Shown here: positions 24,390 to 34,294 of the stretch, piece by piece
Layout of the letters: each line of letters starts with the position of its first letter
How positions within the stretch are numbered: the first letter of the stretch is position 1
Origin: Lunularia cruciata
Lineage: Eukaryota; Streptophyta; Marchantiopsida; Lunulariales; Lunulariaceae
Assembly: GCA_948567375.1 (NCBI GenBank)
Contig: OX419757.1
Span: 45,446,001 to 45,510,000 of the forward strand
Direction: 5' to 3'
Length of the DNA stretch: 64,000 nt
Notes under the pieces: generated by a model
What the model was told of the DNA's origin: nothing
The model's database searches: none
The model's input: the letters and a program-made list of their open reading frames with translations, nothing else
Translations under genes and position numbers: made by a program

Positions 24390-25980
24390 GTAGTGACATC
24401 TGGATTTGGTAGGGAGATCTCACTGATAATTGTTACTTCTTCTAGAATTCAATAGAGTGCACCACATCATGTTGGATTCTAAGGGCAAAATGGATAGCCC
24501 AGATCTTATGGAGCAAGTGGAGGGCCTAGTGCAGCTAGACCCTCACCTACATTTTTAGGTCAACAACAACTAGTGAGTGATGGTGTTGCTTGTTGGACTT
24601 GTGGTGGACCTCACCATAAAAGAGAGTGCACTTAGGGCAATGGATATGATACCTTTGGTGCATCATAGCTAAGATAGAGATAATGTGACCATTGCTACAA
24701 ATTTGGTCACATGAGTGACCAATGCTTTGACCTTCACCTGGAGTTATAGAGTGGTAGGGCTTTGATGGCAGGTGGTAGAGGAGCTCCAAGTCATGGAGGA
24801 CAAGGTGGTACAGGACCCAGACCTAATGGGGTTGCAATACTTGCCTTTGCTTCTAATATAACCTTGGCTACTAGGATTGAGAAATTGGAGCATAGATTAG
24901 CCAACATGGCCATAGCTCAGAGATCATATTTGGGTGTTGCGGCTTCCACCTCTTATGTTGATGATAAAGATATCTTGGACTTTGTATGTAGAGTAGTATA
25001 GGTAGATGTATTTGCCATAGTGACTAGGAGTGCAATATGGGCTCTAGACCTTACAAGATCATCAATGGAGTTGGACCTATAAAGAAGAGAGGCTAGCAGA
25101 TAAGTCAAAATTCCCTAGTCTTTCACACTCTCTAGTGCAATACAACAAGATCGTTGGCTCCTAAACATCCTAGTTGAAGTGTGGTAGGTGGTGATAGAGT
25201 ACATGGACTAGATGCTAGTTAGCTACTTGATATTACATAGATTTAGTTTAGCATAATGTTTGGGGTAGTTCTATTGATTATGCACTTTCCTTTATTCTTA
25301 GCCAATGACATGTTTACATTGAGAGTTGACCCAACTTCAATGTTCTTGTTGGCTGCCACACTTCTAGAGAAGAGGTGGTTGATAGTGGAGTTTATTTAGT
25401 TGAGGAGCATGGGATCCACTCAACAACTAATGGTTTATGGCAGGCAAAAATAGCTAGGTTGGAAGAGTTACTAGCTAGATCTACCTTTGAACAAGCTTGG
25501 TTCACACATGGAGTTATCTTATTGAATAACCAGAGTGTTATTTTCCATTTGGTAGAACCTTTAGGGAAGGTCTTTACACCACAAAGGATCTTATTAGACA
25601 TTGGTGCATAATCCCTTATGTTGGAGAAGGCTGGAATTGTTGATCATGAGCTACGAAAGACCAATGTGGAGAGGTGTCCATTTCAAATCCATACACCTCT
25701 AAGGCATGGTTCTACACAATACATCACATGTGTAGAGCTCATTTTCTAGCTTCAGCTTGATCACCCAAAATGACAGCTTTGTGGTAAGAGTTTAGGCCAT
25801 TGTGGTAGTAGCATAGTCATATGATGTGCTAGTTGGTGGAGCACTATTATACCCCATGGGTTTCAATATTGACTAGACAACCATCTATAGAATAGGTTGG
25901 CAATCAAGTGAAGGACGGGTATGTTGCCTACCAATATGCTTTAGTAGTGGTAGTCTTAACTCACTCCAATGAAGGACCAT

Positions 25981-28900
25981 GCACCCCTCCACTGAAGGCA
26001 CAACTTCCTCAACCGAAATTGCTTCACATCAACTTCACACTGCACTCACAAATGCAAGATACTACCAACACTACAATTCCTCTCAGATCTGTCAAGGCAT
26101 TGCTTTGATTGCACTTCACTCAGGATCAAACACACAGAATGAAAATCAAGGCTGCGGAATCCAACATCCAACAAGCACTCTGACTTGCACTTCAAATTTC
26201 TCCAAACACTCACAATTACAAACACAAAGTTGATACTCGGAATCAAGCTCACGCAACGTGCATTGCTTCACGGCACTTTGCTTTATCTATTTTGAGAAAT
26301 AATGAGCACTAAACAACATTTCTGTATGAATGCCACTCTTAAGTAGTGAAGCAATTGACAGTTCTAACAACTATACCGTTCTACAAGAACTCTTCTAACC
26401 TGCAGATCCAAAATGACAATGCACCTCTTCATATCTGCCTCTTCAAATCTCAAAACTGTTACTACTCCGATCCGATGTCTACTTCATCATCAACTTTCAA
26501 ACCCAAACCCGAAGTAATTTTACTTCCTACTACTCTATCCCTGGGTTTCATATCTTCTACTTCTTCTACCAGATCTAGCAATTCTCTTTCCTGATCTGAA
26601 ATTCCACTAGTGGGTAATCTCTCTAACTCTTCATCTCTCGACCCACTCTTCTCAAAAGTCTCCACCGGTAACTCCGAAGACATTTGCACTCCTATGTTAT
26701 CTACTTCGGGTTTTGCTCTAACATCTTTCCAAAGCTTTTCTATCTCTATTTTCACTAAGTCTAATCTAATCAAAATGTTATCCTCTACCTCTAAGATCTT
26801 CCGGTCTACACGAGTTCTGAGACTAATTAACAAGGCATTCAAATCTTTATCCTTCACTTGTCTTCGCCTCGTCTCCGGCACCAACAACTTCAACTCGTGC
26901 CGCCTTGTCTCTTCAATCCAAATGCTGGCCTCTGTACTTAACATTGCGTTCATCCTGAGGACAATCTCCTTCAATGGCTCCAATTGCATCTTTCTTTCAC
27001 GTTCTCGATCTGCAAGCCAATCCTCTTGGTACATCGCCAATTCCGCCTTGAACTCGGCTTTCACCGTCTCCTTCTCCTTCTCATTCTGTACAACTCTCTC
27101 CTCCTGATTATGAAGTAACTCTTGTAATCTTTCTTCTTCTCTATATTGGGCTGCCAACTCTCGTTGCCAGAGTTGCTTTTTCTCCTCAACACTCTCCATC
27201 ACCTTATCAAGCTCCTGATCCTTTGCAGCTACTCTCGCCATAGCATGGATAACCTCTACTCTTGAATCAACAAACTATTGCTTCAAGATCTCATACTCAG
27301 CTACTTGTCTCTCCCTTGCTATGTCACTCTTCTTCACAAGATCCTCTAGATAATTCACTTCTCTCTTCAGGTCTTCAATTACCTGACTTCTCACTACTGC
27401 CTCCGCTCGCAGTACTTCTCTTTCCTCCTCACCTCGGGTTATACTCTTCTTCAACTCCGATTTTTCTTCTTCTAGCCTTGCTAATACCTGCAACACAGTC
27501 TTCACCTCTGGACAAGTCGATTGCATCTCCTTCTTCTTGTACTCTAGCTTTACTAACAAGGGGCACACCACTTCTTGCAGGTACTCCACTCCATCACTGG
27601 CAACTACTTCAACCTGTGGAGTGATCTCCTTCTTTACCTCTTCTTCTCTCGATACTTGCCTTCTTCGCTGTAGTCATCGTATCGGAATAGACGCCTCACT
27701 TCTTGAGCTTTCAGGTGCTTCTTCCTTCACTGTACTCGGACCCGCTTCATACTTTGCCTTACATCTCAAGCAAACTCCTCTCTGTACTGCAATCTTCTTC
27801 TCTTCAGGCACAATTACTTTGTCTTCCAACTGTGTGTTGTCCTCGGCTTCAATTTCTGCCTGCACTTCTTCTTCTTCGTATTCTTCTTCTCCAGCCGCCG
27901 GTGCCAATGTCATTTCTCCTCCTTCATCGCTATTGCTACTCGTATCTCCACTTTGTAGCGTTAGCTCATGCTCCTCCTCACGTTCCGAGTCTTTAGTCTT
28001 AAGCTTGGCATCACCTTCCTATTCTTCATCCTCCGACTCGATCACCACCATACCTCGCCTCGGGTTGCCTCTCCGTGTCTTCCGAGGTTTCTCATGTCTT
28101 TGACTTCGCCCTGCCAACTTCTCTTCTTCGCATTTGGGGTACTCACTGTGACTTCCACATTCTTCCTTGTCTTTGTGTAGTAGTCGTCGGTCCTCCTGAT
28201 TTGCAAAATGTATTGCTGCTCCTCGACATTGACCTCCTTTTGCAAATCAGGATAGAAGTGCGACACTATCCGAGTTTACTCCGCCAAGTTCAGCAAATTT
28301 AGCCCAAGGTAGAAATGCGCTACAAACGGGATGATGTAGTGTGGAGGCAATTTATCCCGCAAATTCCACACCATCTGCCTTGTTCTCCCGTGGAAACAAC
28401 TAGCCCAATTGATCGGTTCTCCTGCAAATAACTTGTGAAAGAACACCGCTTGGTGTTTCATCACATACGTGGTCCTCTCCGGCTTTAGGATGGCCATTAG
28501 TGCACTCACAATTCCTCTCTTCACAGGGTCTTTGTAGCTCTCAACTTTGTACCCATTCTTAGTCCGCTTTGACGAGAATGCATCTCTCACTTCCTGGGTT
28601 TCTTGAGCTATCTCTCCCTTCCCCAAGAACGTGGCTCCAGGCTCCGAGCCTACTTCCTTCCCGAGTATGAGTCTCCAATCTGACTCTGTCCAACGAGCCG
28701 GATTTCCTCTCTTCCCTTCCTCCTCGGGTCCATCAAGACACTTGCTCTTGATGATTTTTGTCATGAAACCCGGAAAACTCACATTCTAGTTCCATGCCAA
28801 GAAAGTGATCCAAAGTCGGCTCAAGACTTCGATCCTAGCGATCACATCTAACCTCCAAATCGCATGATTTCTCACTGCAAATTCAAAGTTCTTCTTTCCT

Positions 28901-29430
28901 CCTCCCATCTCTTCTACCTTCTCACTAGCTCTCAATTTCACTCTTGCGACTTCTCGCTTACACATTAACGCGATTCCAACTCTATTTCCCTTCCCATGAT
29001 CACTTGCAAGACGACTTCTCAACGGCAAAGGAAAATTACTCGACATTTCGTTGTTGCGAGTTTGATTTTATAGAGTTGCTCTTTCTTTGTCTTTCTTCAC
29101 TTTGAGTTTCTACCAAGAAATCACACCTCTTGCATGCACCTGTCACTGTCAATCAACCTTCGCGTGTATGGGCCGCCAGTTTTTGAACAGTCTCTTCTTG
29201 AATTTCTCGCCCCGACGAAAGGTTGTTAGAATGTCTTCGCCTCGGGTTGAGCTCCCCCGATACGAAGACACTTTACTTTGGGTTGTATGCTAACTAGGCA
29301 TTTCCGAGTACTTTGCCTTATGACCTGAAGTCACTTTACTTCGCCTTCTTCGGCCATACATGCGCAATCCGACTTCTCTATACACTTCTTCTTCTTTATT
29401 TTGAAAAAAACAAAAAATGTGGGCACCACA
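25981..29430 (-). mobile_element. ORF-bearing LTR-like element A, copy A1 (3'-truncated)
   Basis: Minus strand starts TGTGGTGCCCACATTTT at 29430 and aligns along its length with A2 (33866-37862, plus strand). The alignment stops at about 25981, so the last ~310 bp including the TTGTCACA terminus are missing. It interrupts P1: protease lies on one side, RT/RNase H on the other. A TATA box (complement of GATTTTATAG, 29064-29073) sits about 20-30 bp before the first Met at 29046. Its ORF is the best preserved repeat ORF in the window. Confidence 0.78.
26462..29046 (-). pseudogene. A1 ORF: ~860-residue acidic, coiled-coil protein, nearly intact
   Basis: One frame runs 29046-28042 with only two stops: a TAG at 28783-28785 where A2 has TGG, and a TAA at 28276-28278. 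After a shift near 28040 a second frame runs 27913-26462 with stops at 27674 and 27275. N-terminal third: TKNGYKVESYKD, TTYVMKHQAVFFHKLFAGE, PINWASCFHGRTRQMVW, PFVAHFYLGLNLLNL, the domain shared with B and C. Middle: acidic (EEEYEEEEVQAEIEAED) with a CLRCKAKY pair of Cys. C-terminal ~370 residues: Glu/Lys/Leu/Arg heptad-like coiled coil (27589-26600), ending GSE. No enzyme motif or membrane segment. If the TATA box is used, transcription would start close to the first ATG, so a later Met (for example 28 codons on) may be the start. Function unknown; it resembles repeat-borne, non-gag/pol ORFs. Confidence 0.65.
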
Positions 29431-31700
29431 ACGGGTAAGGGTGTGTTATATTAGTAGAGGTTCTTACTATTTAGGTTAAAGGACACTCTTGCTAAGTTCA
29501 AGGATCATGGACATGATCCTAGTTAGATTGGATTTTTCTTGGTGCAATATTGATGACATTGTGGTCTATAGCACTACTATGGAGGAGCATAAGAGATAGT
29601 TGTTGGAGGTGTTTGAGAAGTTGAGATCTCATGGACTCAAATTACATCCTAGGAAGTGTAGGTTCTTCCATGAGCAGATTGAGTATTTGGGTCACACTAT
29701 CTACCTTGGAGGACTTGGTGTTCAGTAGACCAAGGTGGAGGCTATTGCACGTATTTCTTGGCCTACTGATGTGAGCAGAGTGTGAGCATTCCTTGGGTTG
29801 GCAAACTTCTATCATCACTCTATTATAGGATTTAGTGCCATTACCAAGGCCTTGATGAAGCTGACCAAGCTTACATAGGAGTGGTGTTGGGAGATGAGCA
29901 GGAGAGAGCTTTTCTAGAGGTCAAGGAGAGGTTGACATCTATTTCTATTTTGAGAAGAGCGATCAAAGGATGACCACTTCAGGTTCACACTGATTGGAGT
30001 ATGTTGGAGCTTTGAGCAATGCTCATCCAACGTGATGATGAGGAGAACTAGTTTGTGGTGGCCTATGCTAGTTGCTACAACAATTCAGCGGAGGTGAAGT
30101 ATAGTTCATATGAAGGAGAGTGCTTGGCAGCAATATGGGTAGTAGCACATTTTTTATGTTACCTATTTGGTAACCCCTTTACTCTCATCAATGATCATCT
30201 GCCACTTAAATGGTTGATGGAATCTGACAAGCTTTCAAGGAAGCTTGCACAATGGGCTCTAATTTTATAGGAGTATGATTTCACGGTTATAAGTAGACAT
30301 GGAGTGGTGAACCGTGATGCAAATGGGTTGAGTAGAAACCCATGTTGTAGCCTGCATGATCAGATCAGAGCACACGAGCATGGGGAGAGAAATGAGAAGA
30401 TGGTGCCAAGTTGGCATGCATCTACCTTTCTCCATATATTTTCTGAGGCTTTGGTGGTATCTCTCTCAATGCATATAGGAGGAGTTATTGAGATCATAGA
30501 TCCAAAGAGTGGAGATAGTGGTACAATTTAGTGATACATTTATGATGATGTCTTAATGATGGACTACCTTTGCATTGGTGTTGTGGGTGGTACAGTTGGG
30601 ACCAAGGAGAGAGACTGTGTTCTTCAGTAAGCCAGATGGTTCAGATTGGAGTGCAAACACCTTTTGCGTGTATGGGAAGATGGTAGAGTGCGAGTAGTAC
30701 CACTTCCATCTTAGAGACCACAATTGGTCCATCATGCTCATGAGGGGCTAGGATATTTTGGAATAAAGCATACATATAGCTTACTCTAGAGTCATTATTG
30801 GTGGCACAGTATGCATACCAATGTATAGTAATTTGCTGCTAGATGTATGGTTTGTGACCAAGTTAGATCATCATTTTAAGCTCCTATGCCATAATTACAC
30901 CCATTACCCATCATGGGATTGGGTTATCATTGGAGTTTGGACTTTATTGGACCTTTACCATTGACTAGGCAACATCATCAGTAAATTTTGGTGATGGTCA
31001 AGCACTTCTCTAAGTGGATTGAGTTGGTGGCACTTCCTAACAAGTCCAATGAAGGGACAGCTTAATTATTCATGGATGGATCCTCTGTCATTTTGGTGCA
31101 CCAATTGAGGTTTTAACTGATCAAAGGTACAGAGTTCTTGGAGGAGTTTTAGGTCTTGTGTGACAAGGCTTTGATTGATTATTGTATTACCACTTGAGAT
31201 CACCCTAAAGCAGATGGCTTAGCAGAGAGAGTGGTTCAGACGATGAAGAGAGGATTGCAAAAGTATGGTTGGCAAAGGGGCCACTTGAGAGATTGGGATC
31301 TCCAATTACCTTGATTGGCTATGGGCTATTGGTTCAGCCAGCAAGTCTCCTTAGCATCCTTCTTTCCTTAATTTCTACTCTATGGATGAGGTCTAGATTT
31401 ACCTACAGCCATTTGTTGAGATGTTATTGTATTGTTAGACTTGGATGATCTAGATGTATGGATGAGCGTATGTTCTCAATGGGTAGAGATCTTTTGGAGA
31501 GTGATGCCAATGGCCTTTGGTAACTTGGTGATTGCTCAGCATAGGGATACCTTATGATATGCTTCCATTTGAGGAGGAGGTTATAGATCCTCAATCCATC
31601 GATTTCATCCAGGTGACTATGTATATCTATAGTAGATAGCACCGATGACACTTGATGTTTTTATAGACTGCATGGAGTCCTTGTGTTGGAAGGAAGACTT
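29431..31700 (+). pseudogene. P1: reverse transcriptase end, RNase H and integrase
   Basis: RT catalytic box NIDDIVVYS at about 29550 (usual Y/F-x-DD), then ANFYHHSIIGFS (about 29800). RNase H at 30055-30340: VAYASCYNNSAEVKYSSYEGECLA, HFLCYLFGNPFTLINDH, DANGLSRNPC. Integrase zinc region about 30725-30860: HHAHEGLGYFG then CMVCDQ. Catalytic D, D, E blocks: SLDFIGPLP (about 30938), LIKGTEF (about 31119, D lost), ADGLAERVVQ (about 31215). Then QHRDTL and HPGDYVYL near 31538-31625, a GPY/F-like tail. All carry scattered stops. The tail leads in the same direction into the PHD finger at 31808. Confidence 0.85.
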
Positions 31701-31807
31701 GATGGTGTTGTTTGAAAGGATCATATATGCAATTGTGCGCCATGCCACCTCCCAAACATTGATGGTACTATGGACCCAAGCTTAGCCTTGTACAAGCAAG
31801 TTTGAGG

Positions 31808-31948
31808 TGTATGTTATGTGGCTCTTCACATGGAGCTACTATTATGTTAGAGTGTGATAGCTGTTCAAGAGGATATCATATAGCATGTATGACTCCTCCC
31901 CTCATAGTGGTTCCTTAGGAACGATAGTTATGTCCTAGATGTACTTGA
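31808..31948 (+). pseudogene. P1: PHD finger at the C-terminus of the Ty3 polyprotein
   Basis: From the Cys codon at 31808 one frame reads a full PHD pattern: C-X2-C-X11-C-X2-C-X4-H-X2-C-X14-C-X2-C, with words LECDSCSRGYH, ACMTPP and LCPRC, then a TGA at 31946-31948. All eight zinc ligands are present. Two in-frame TAG codons (31916 and 31925) fall where the other copies have Gln and Trp. It follows the integrase tail (KDH, CAPCHLPNIDGTMDPSLA at about 31711-31780) after a one-base shift; in copy P3 the two parts are in one frame. PHD fingers read histone H3 tails, so targeting of integration is the obvious inference. Confidence 0.85.
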
Positions 31949-32113
31949 CCTATAGTTGTTTCATCCTTTGTATGGTATAGATTGCAGACATGCGACTAAC
32001 AATGGAGCTCAATAGTACCCGAAATCCTGATCTTTTGCCCACCATAGGGTATACCATATACTTTGAGTAAATGGCTATTTGGAGTTAGACGGACCTAACC
32101 GCCAGCTAAGGGG

Positions 32114-32768
32114 CATTTTAGAATCCATGTATGACTTATGTGTGAGTTGTGCTTCTATAGTGTGTGATGTTGACAATGATGTATGGTGTGTAGCAATGTG
32201 TATACACACAATAGTTGTCATGCCATTTGTAGCTTTGCATCTAGATTGCTTGGACACTGGAGTAGCAATGATAGTAGATAGAGGTATTTTGGCAATTACT
32301 CAAAGAATACTTTCCAATGGTCAGATTTTTTGTATTGGATACTGACTATGTGGTGGGGCTCATTGTCACTTGCATAGTTCATCCCATCAGGTGTACCATC
32401 AATGGGACCATTGAGGTGAGAGCTAGGTCAAAATGAGGATTATACCTTGGAAATACAGCTCCAAAGAGCTCACTTCTTTATTGTTGAGCCTTTGAGTTCC
32501 TGGCTAGAGTGGACAAAAAGCCGGCAAGTGTCACTTGGAGTCTCTTAGCTAGAGTGAGTAAGGCTTAACTATATCAGTGCACAATTGTTGGTAGATTATT
32601 GAGTGATAGATCAAGTATTGATTTGATTGAGTGTGATTTGAGTTGTGTAAACAAATTGATTATTGTGGCACTTAAGAGTCCATGTATGACTTATGTGTGA
32701 ATTGTGCTTCTATAGTGTGTGATGTTGATAGTGATGTATATTGTGTAGCAATGTGCATATGCATGACA
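32114..32768 (+). repeat. P1 3' LTR
   Basis: Follows a short purine run (CTAAGGGG) about 165 bp after the PHD stop and ends GACA at 32768. A ~100-bp segment (CCATGTATGACTTATGTGTGA...TGTAGCAATGT) is present at both ends of this LTR (from 32114 and from 32668), as in the P2 and P3 LTRs. Directly after the end the sequence jumps into the middle of an integrase gene (copy P2). Confidence 0.72.
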
Positions 32769-33865
32769 CCAAGTTAGAGCATCATTTATGTTATGTTATG
32801 TTATTATGTTATGCCATAGTTCCATCCATTACATATCATGGGGTGGGGTTACCATTGGAGTTTAGACTTTGCTAGACCTTTACCGTTGAGTATAAGACAT
32901 CATCGATATGTTTTGGTTATGGTGTAGCACTTCTCCAAGTGGATTGAGTTGGTGGCACTTCCTGACAAGTCTAGTGAAGGGATAGCTAAACATTTTTGGA
33001 TTGAGTTCTTAGTCAATTTGGTGCACCACCTAAGGTTTTGACTTACAAGGGTATAAAGTTATTGAGGGAGTTTCAAGTCTTATGTGACTAGACCTTGATT
33101 GATTATTGTACTACCTCTCAAGATTGCCTTGAGGCAAATGGCTTAGTAAAGAGAGTGGTTCAAATAGTGAAGAGAGGATTGTGTAAGTATAGTTTGTAGA
33201 GAGACCACCTAGGAGTTTGGGATCTCCAATTACCTTGGTTGGCTATAGGCTATTTGTTCAACCAACAAGCCTCCTTAGCATCCTAACAAGTCTAGTGAAG
33301 GGATAGCTTACTCATTTTTGGATTGATTTCTTAGTCATTTTGGTGCACCACTTAAGGTTTTGACTAACCAAGGTACAAAGTTCTTGGGGGAGTTTAAGGT
33401 CTTGTGTGACAAGACCTTGATTGATCATGTATTACCTCTCAAGATAACCTTGAGGCAAATGGTTTAGTAGAGAGAGTGGTTCAAATAGTGAAGAAAGGAT
33501 TATGTAAGTATAGTTTGTAAAGAGACCACCTAAGAGATTGGGATCTCCAATTACCTTGGTTGGCTATGGGCAATTGGTTCAACTAGCAAGCCTCCTTAGC
33601 ATCCTTCTCTCTTTACTTTCTACTCTATGGATGAGATCCAAATTTACCAATAGATATTTGTTTTGATGCTACTATAGTTCAAGACTTTGATGATCCAAAC
33701 ATATGGTGAGCACATATTCTTGATAAGCAAAGATATTTTAGAGAGTGATGTCGATGGCCTTTGAGAACTTAGCAATTGCTCAGCATAGAGATACCTTATG
33801 ATATGCTACTTACTAATCAAGAGGAGGTTATAGATCCTTGATCCATTGATTTCACCCAAGTGATT
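32769..33865 (+). pseudogene. P2: integrase fragment with internal duplication
   Basis: Begins abruptly inside the integrase at CCAAGTTAGAGCATCATTTATG, equivalent to about 30859 in P1. Catalytic-core words (HFSKWIELVALPDKSSEG; ANGL, REWF) are readable in pieces. A 321-bp core segment is duplicated in tandem. The integrase tail (AQHRDTL about 33780, GGYRSLIHFTQV about 33825) is cut at 33865 by element A2 and resumes at 37863. Confidence 0.78.
32961..33602 (+). repeat. 321-bp tandem duplication in P2 integrase
   Basis: Units 32961-33281 (starts CCTGACAAGTCTAG) and 33282-33602 (starts CCTAACAAGTCTAG). The unit is 107 codons, so it keeps frame. The second junction shares CCT with the sequence after the array (ATCCTTCTC), consistent with microhomology-mediated duplication. 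Confidence 0.9.
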
Positions 33866-34252
33866 TGTGGTACCCATATTTTTGTTTTTTTTCTTATTGT
33901 TGAAGAAGAAGTGTACAAAGGAAGTCATATTGCGCATGTATGGCATTAGAAGGCAAGGAATGGTGTCTTTGGGTTGTAATCCAAGGTAAAGTGACTTTGT
34001 GTCAGAAGACAAAGTGCTTGGATTGGTCCTATCAGCATTCAACCCAAAGTAAGGAAACATTGGCTCGTGGGTGCTCAACCCAAGGCGAGGACAGTGTAAC
34101 AACTTTCCTTTGGGGTGGGACATTCAAGAAGGTACCACACATAAAATGGCTGCTCTATGAGCAGGAGGGAAATTGAAAGTGACAAGAGCATGCAGGGGGT
34201 GTGATTTTTTGGTAGAAACTCAAAGTGAAGAAAGAAGGAGGAGGCGTGCTAC

Positions 34253-34260
34253 TATAAAAT
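34253..34260 (+). promoter_or_regulatory. TATA box ahead of the A2 ORF
   Basis: TATAAAAT, about 30 bp before the position equivalent to the A1 start codon. The A1 copy keeps CTATAAAATC at the same place. Conservation in two otherwise decayed copies supports a promoter dedicated to the internal ORF. Confidence 0.55.
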
Positions 34261-34294
34261 TTGGGATAGAGACAAAGAGATAATAAGTAATTTC

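Larger units (their letters stand above)
22451..25980 (+). pseudogene. P-type Ty3/gypsy copy P1: leader, gag, zinc knuckles, protease
   Basis: The 5' LTR is missing; the copy begins in the leader (22460). Gag relic 23200-24560 includes WYRILDRELQHRVYDALLS (about 23890) and is split by LTR M (24024-24389). Two zinc knuckles follow: CWTCGGPHHKREC at 24591-24629 (CX2CX3HX4C) and, after a gap, CDHCYKFGHMSDQC (CX2CX4HX4C) at about 24690-24731. The protease has PQRILLDIGA (catalytic DTGA read as DIGA, about 25605) and, further on, YDVLVGGALLYPMGFNID (about 25818-25870). Cut at 25980 by element A1. Most of RT is absent when coding resumes at 29431. Confidence 0.75.

Noticed and set aside
26610-28302. 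Several plus-strand ORFs (up to 188 residues, Ser/Leu-rich)
   Set aside because: They are antisense to the A1 coiled-coil ORF; Ser/Leu richness is the mirror of Glu/Lys codons.
31808-31948. The PHD finger as a captured host-gene fragment near the element
   Set aside because: It occurs at the same place in three copies and, in P3, in the same frame as the integrase tail.
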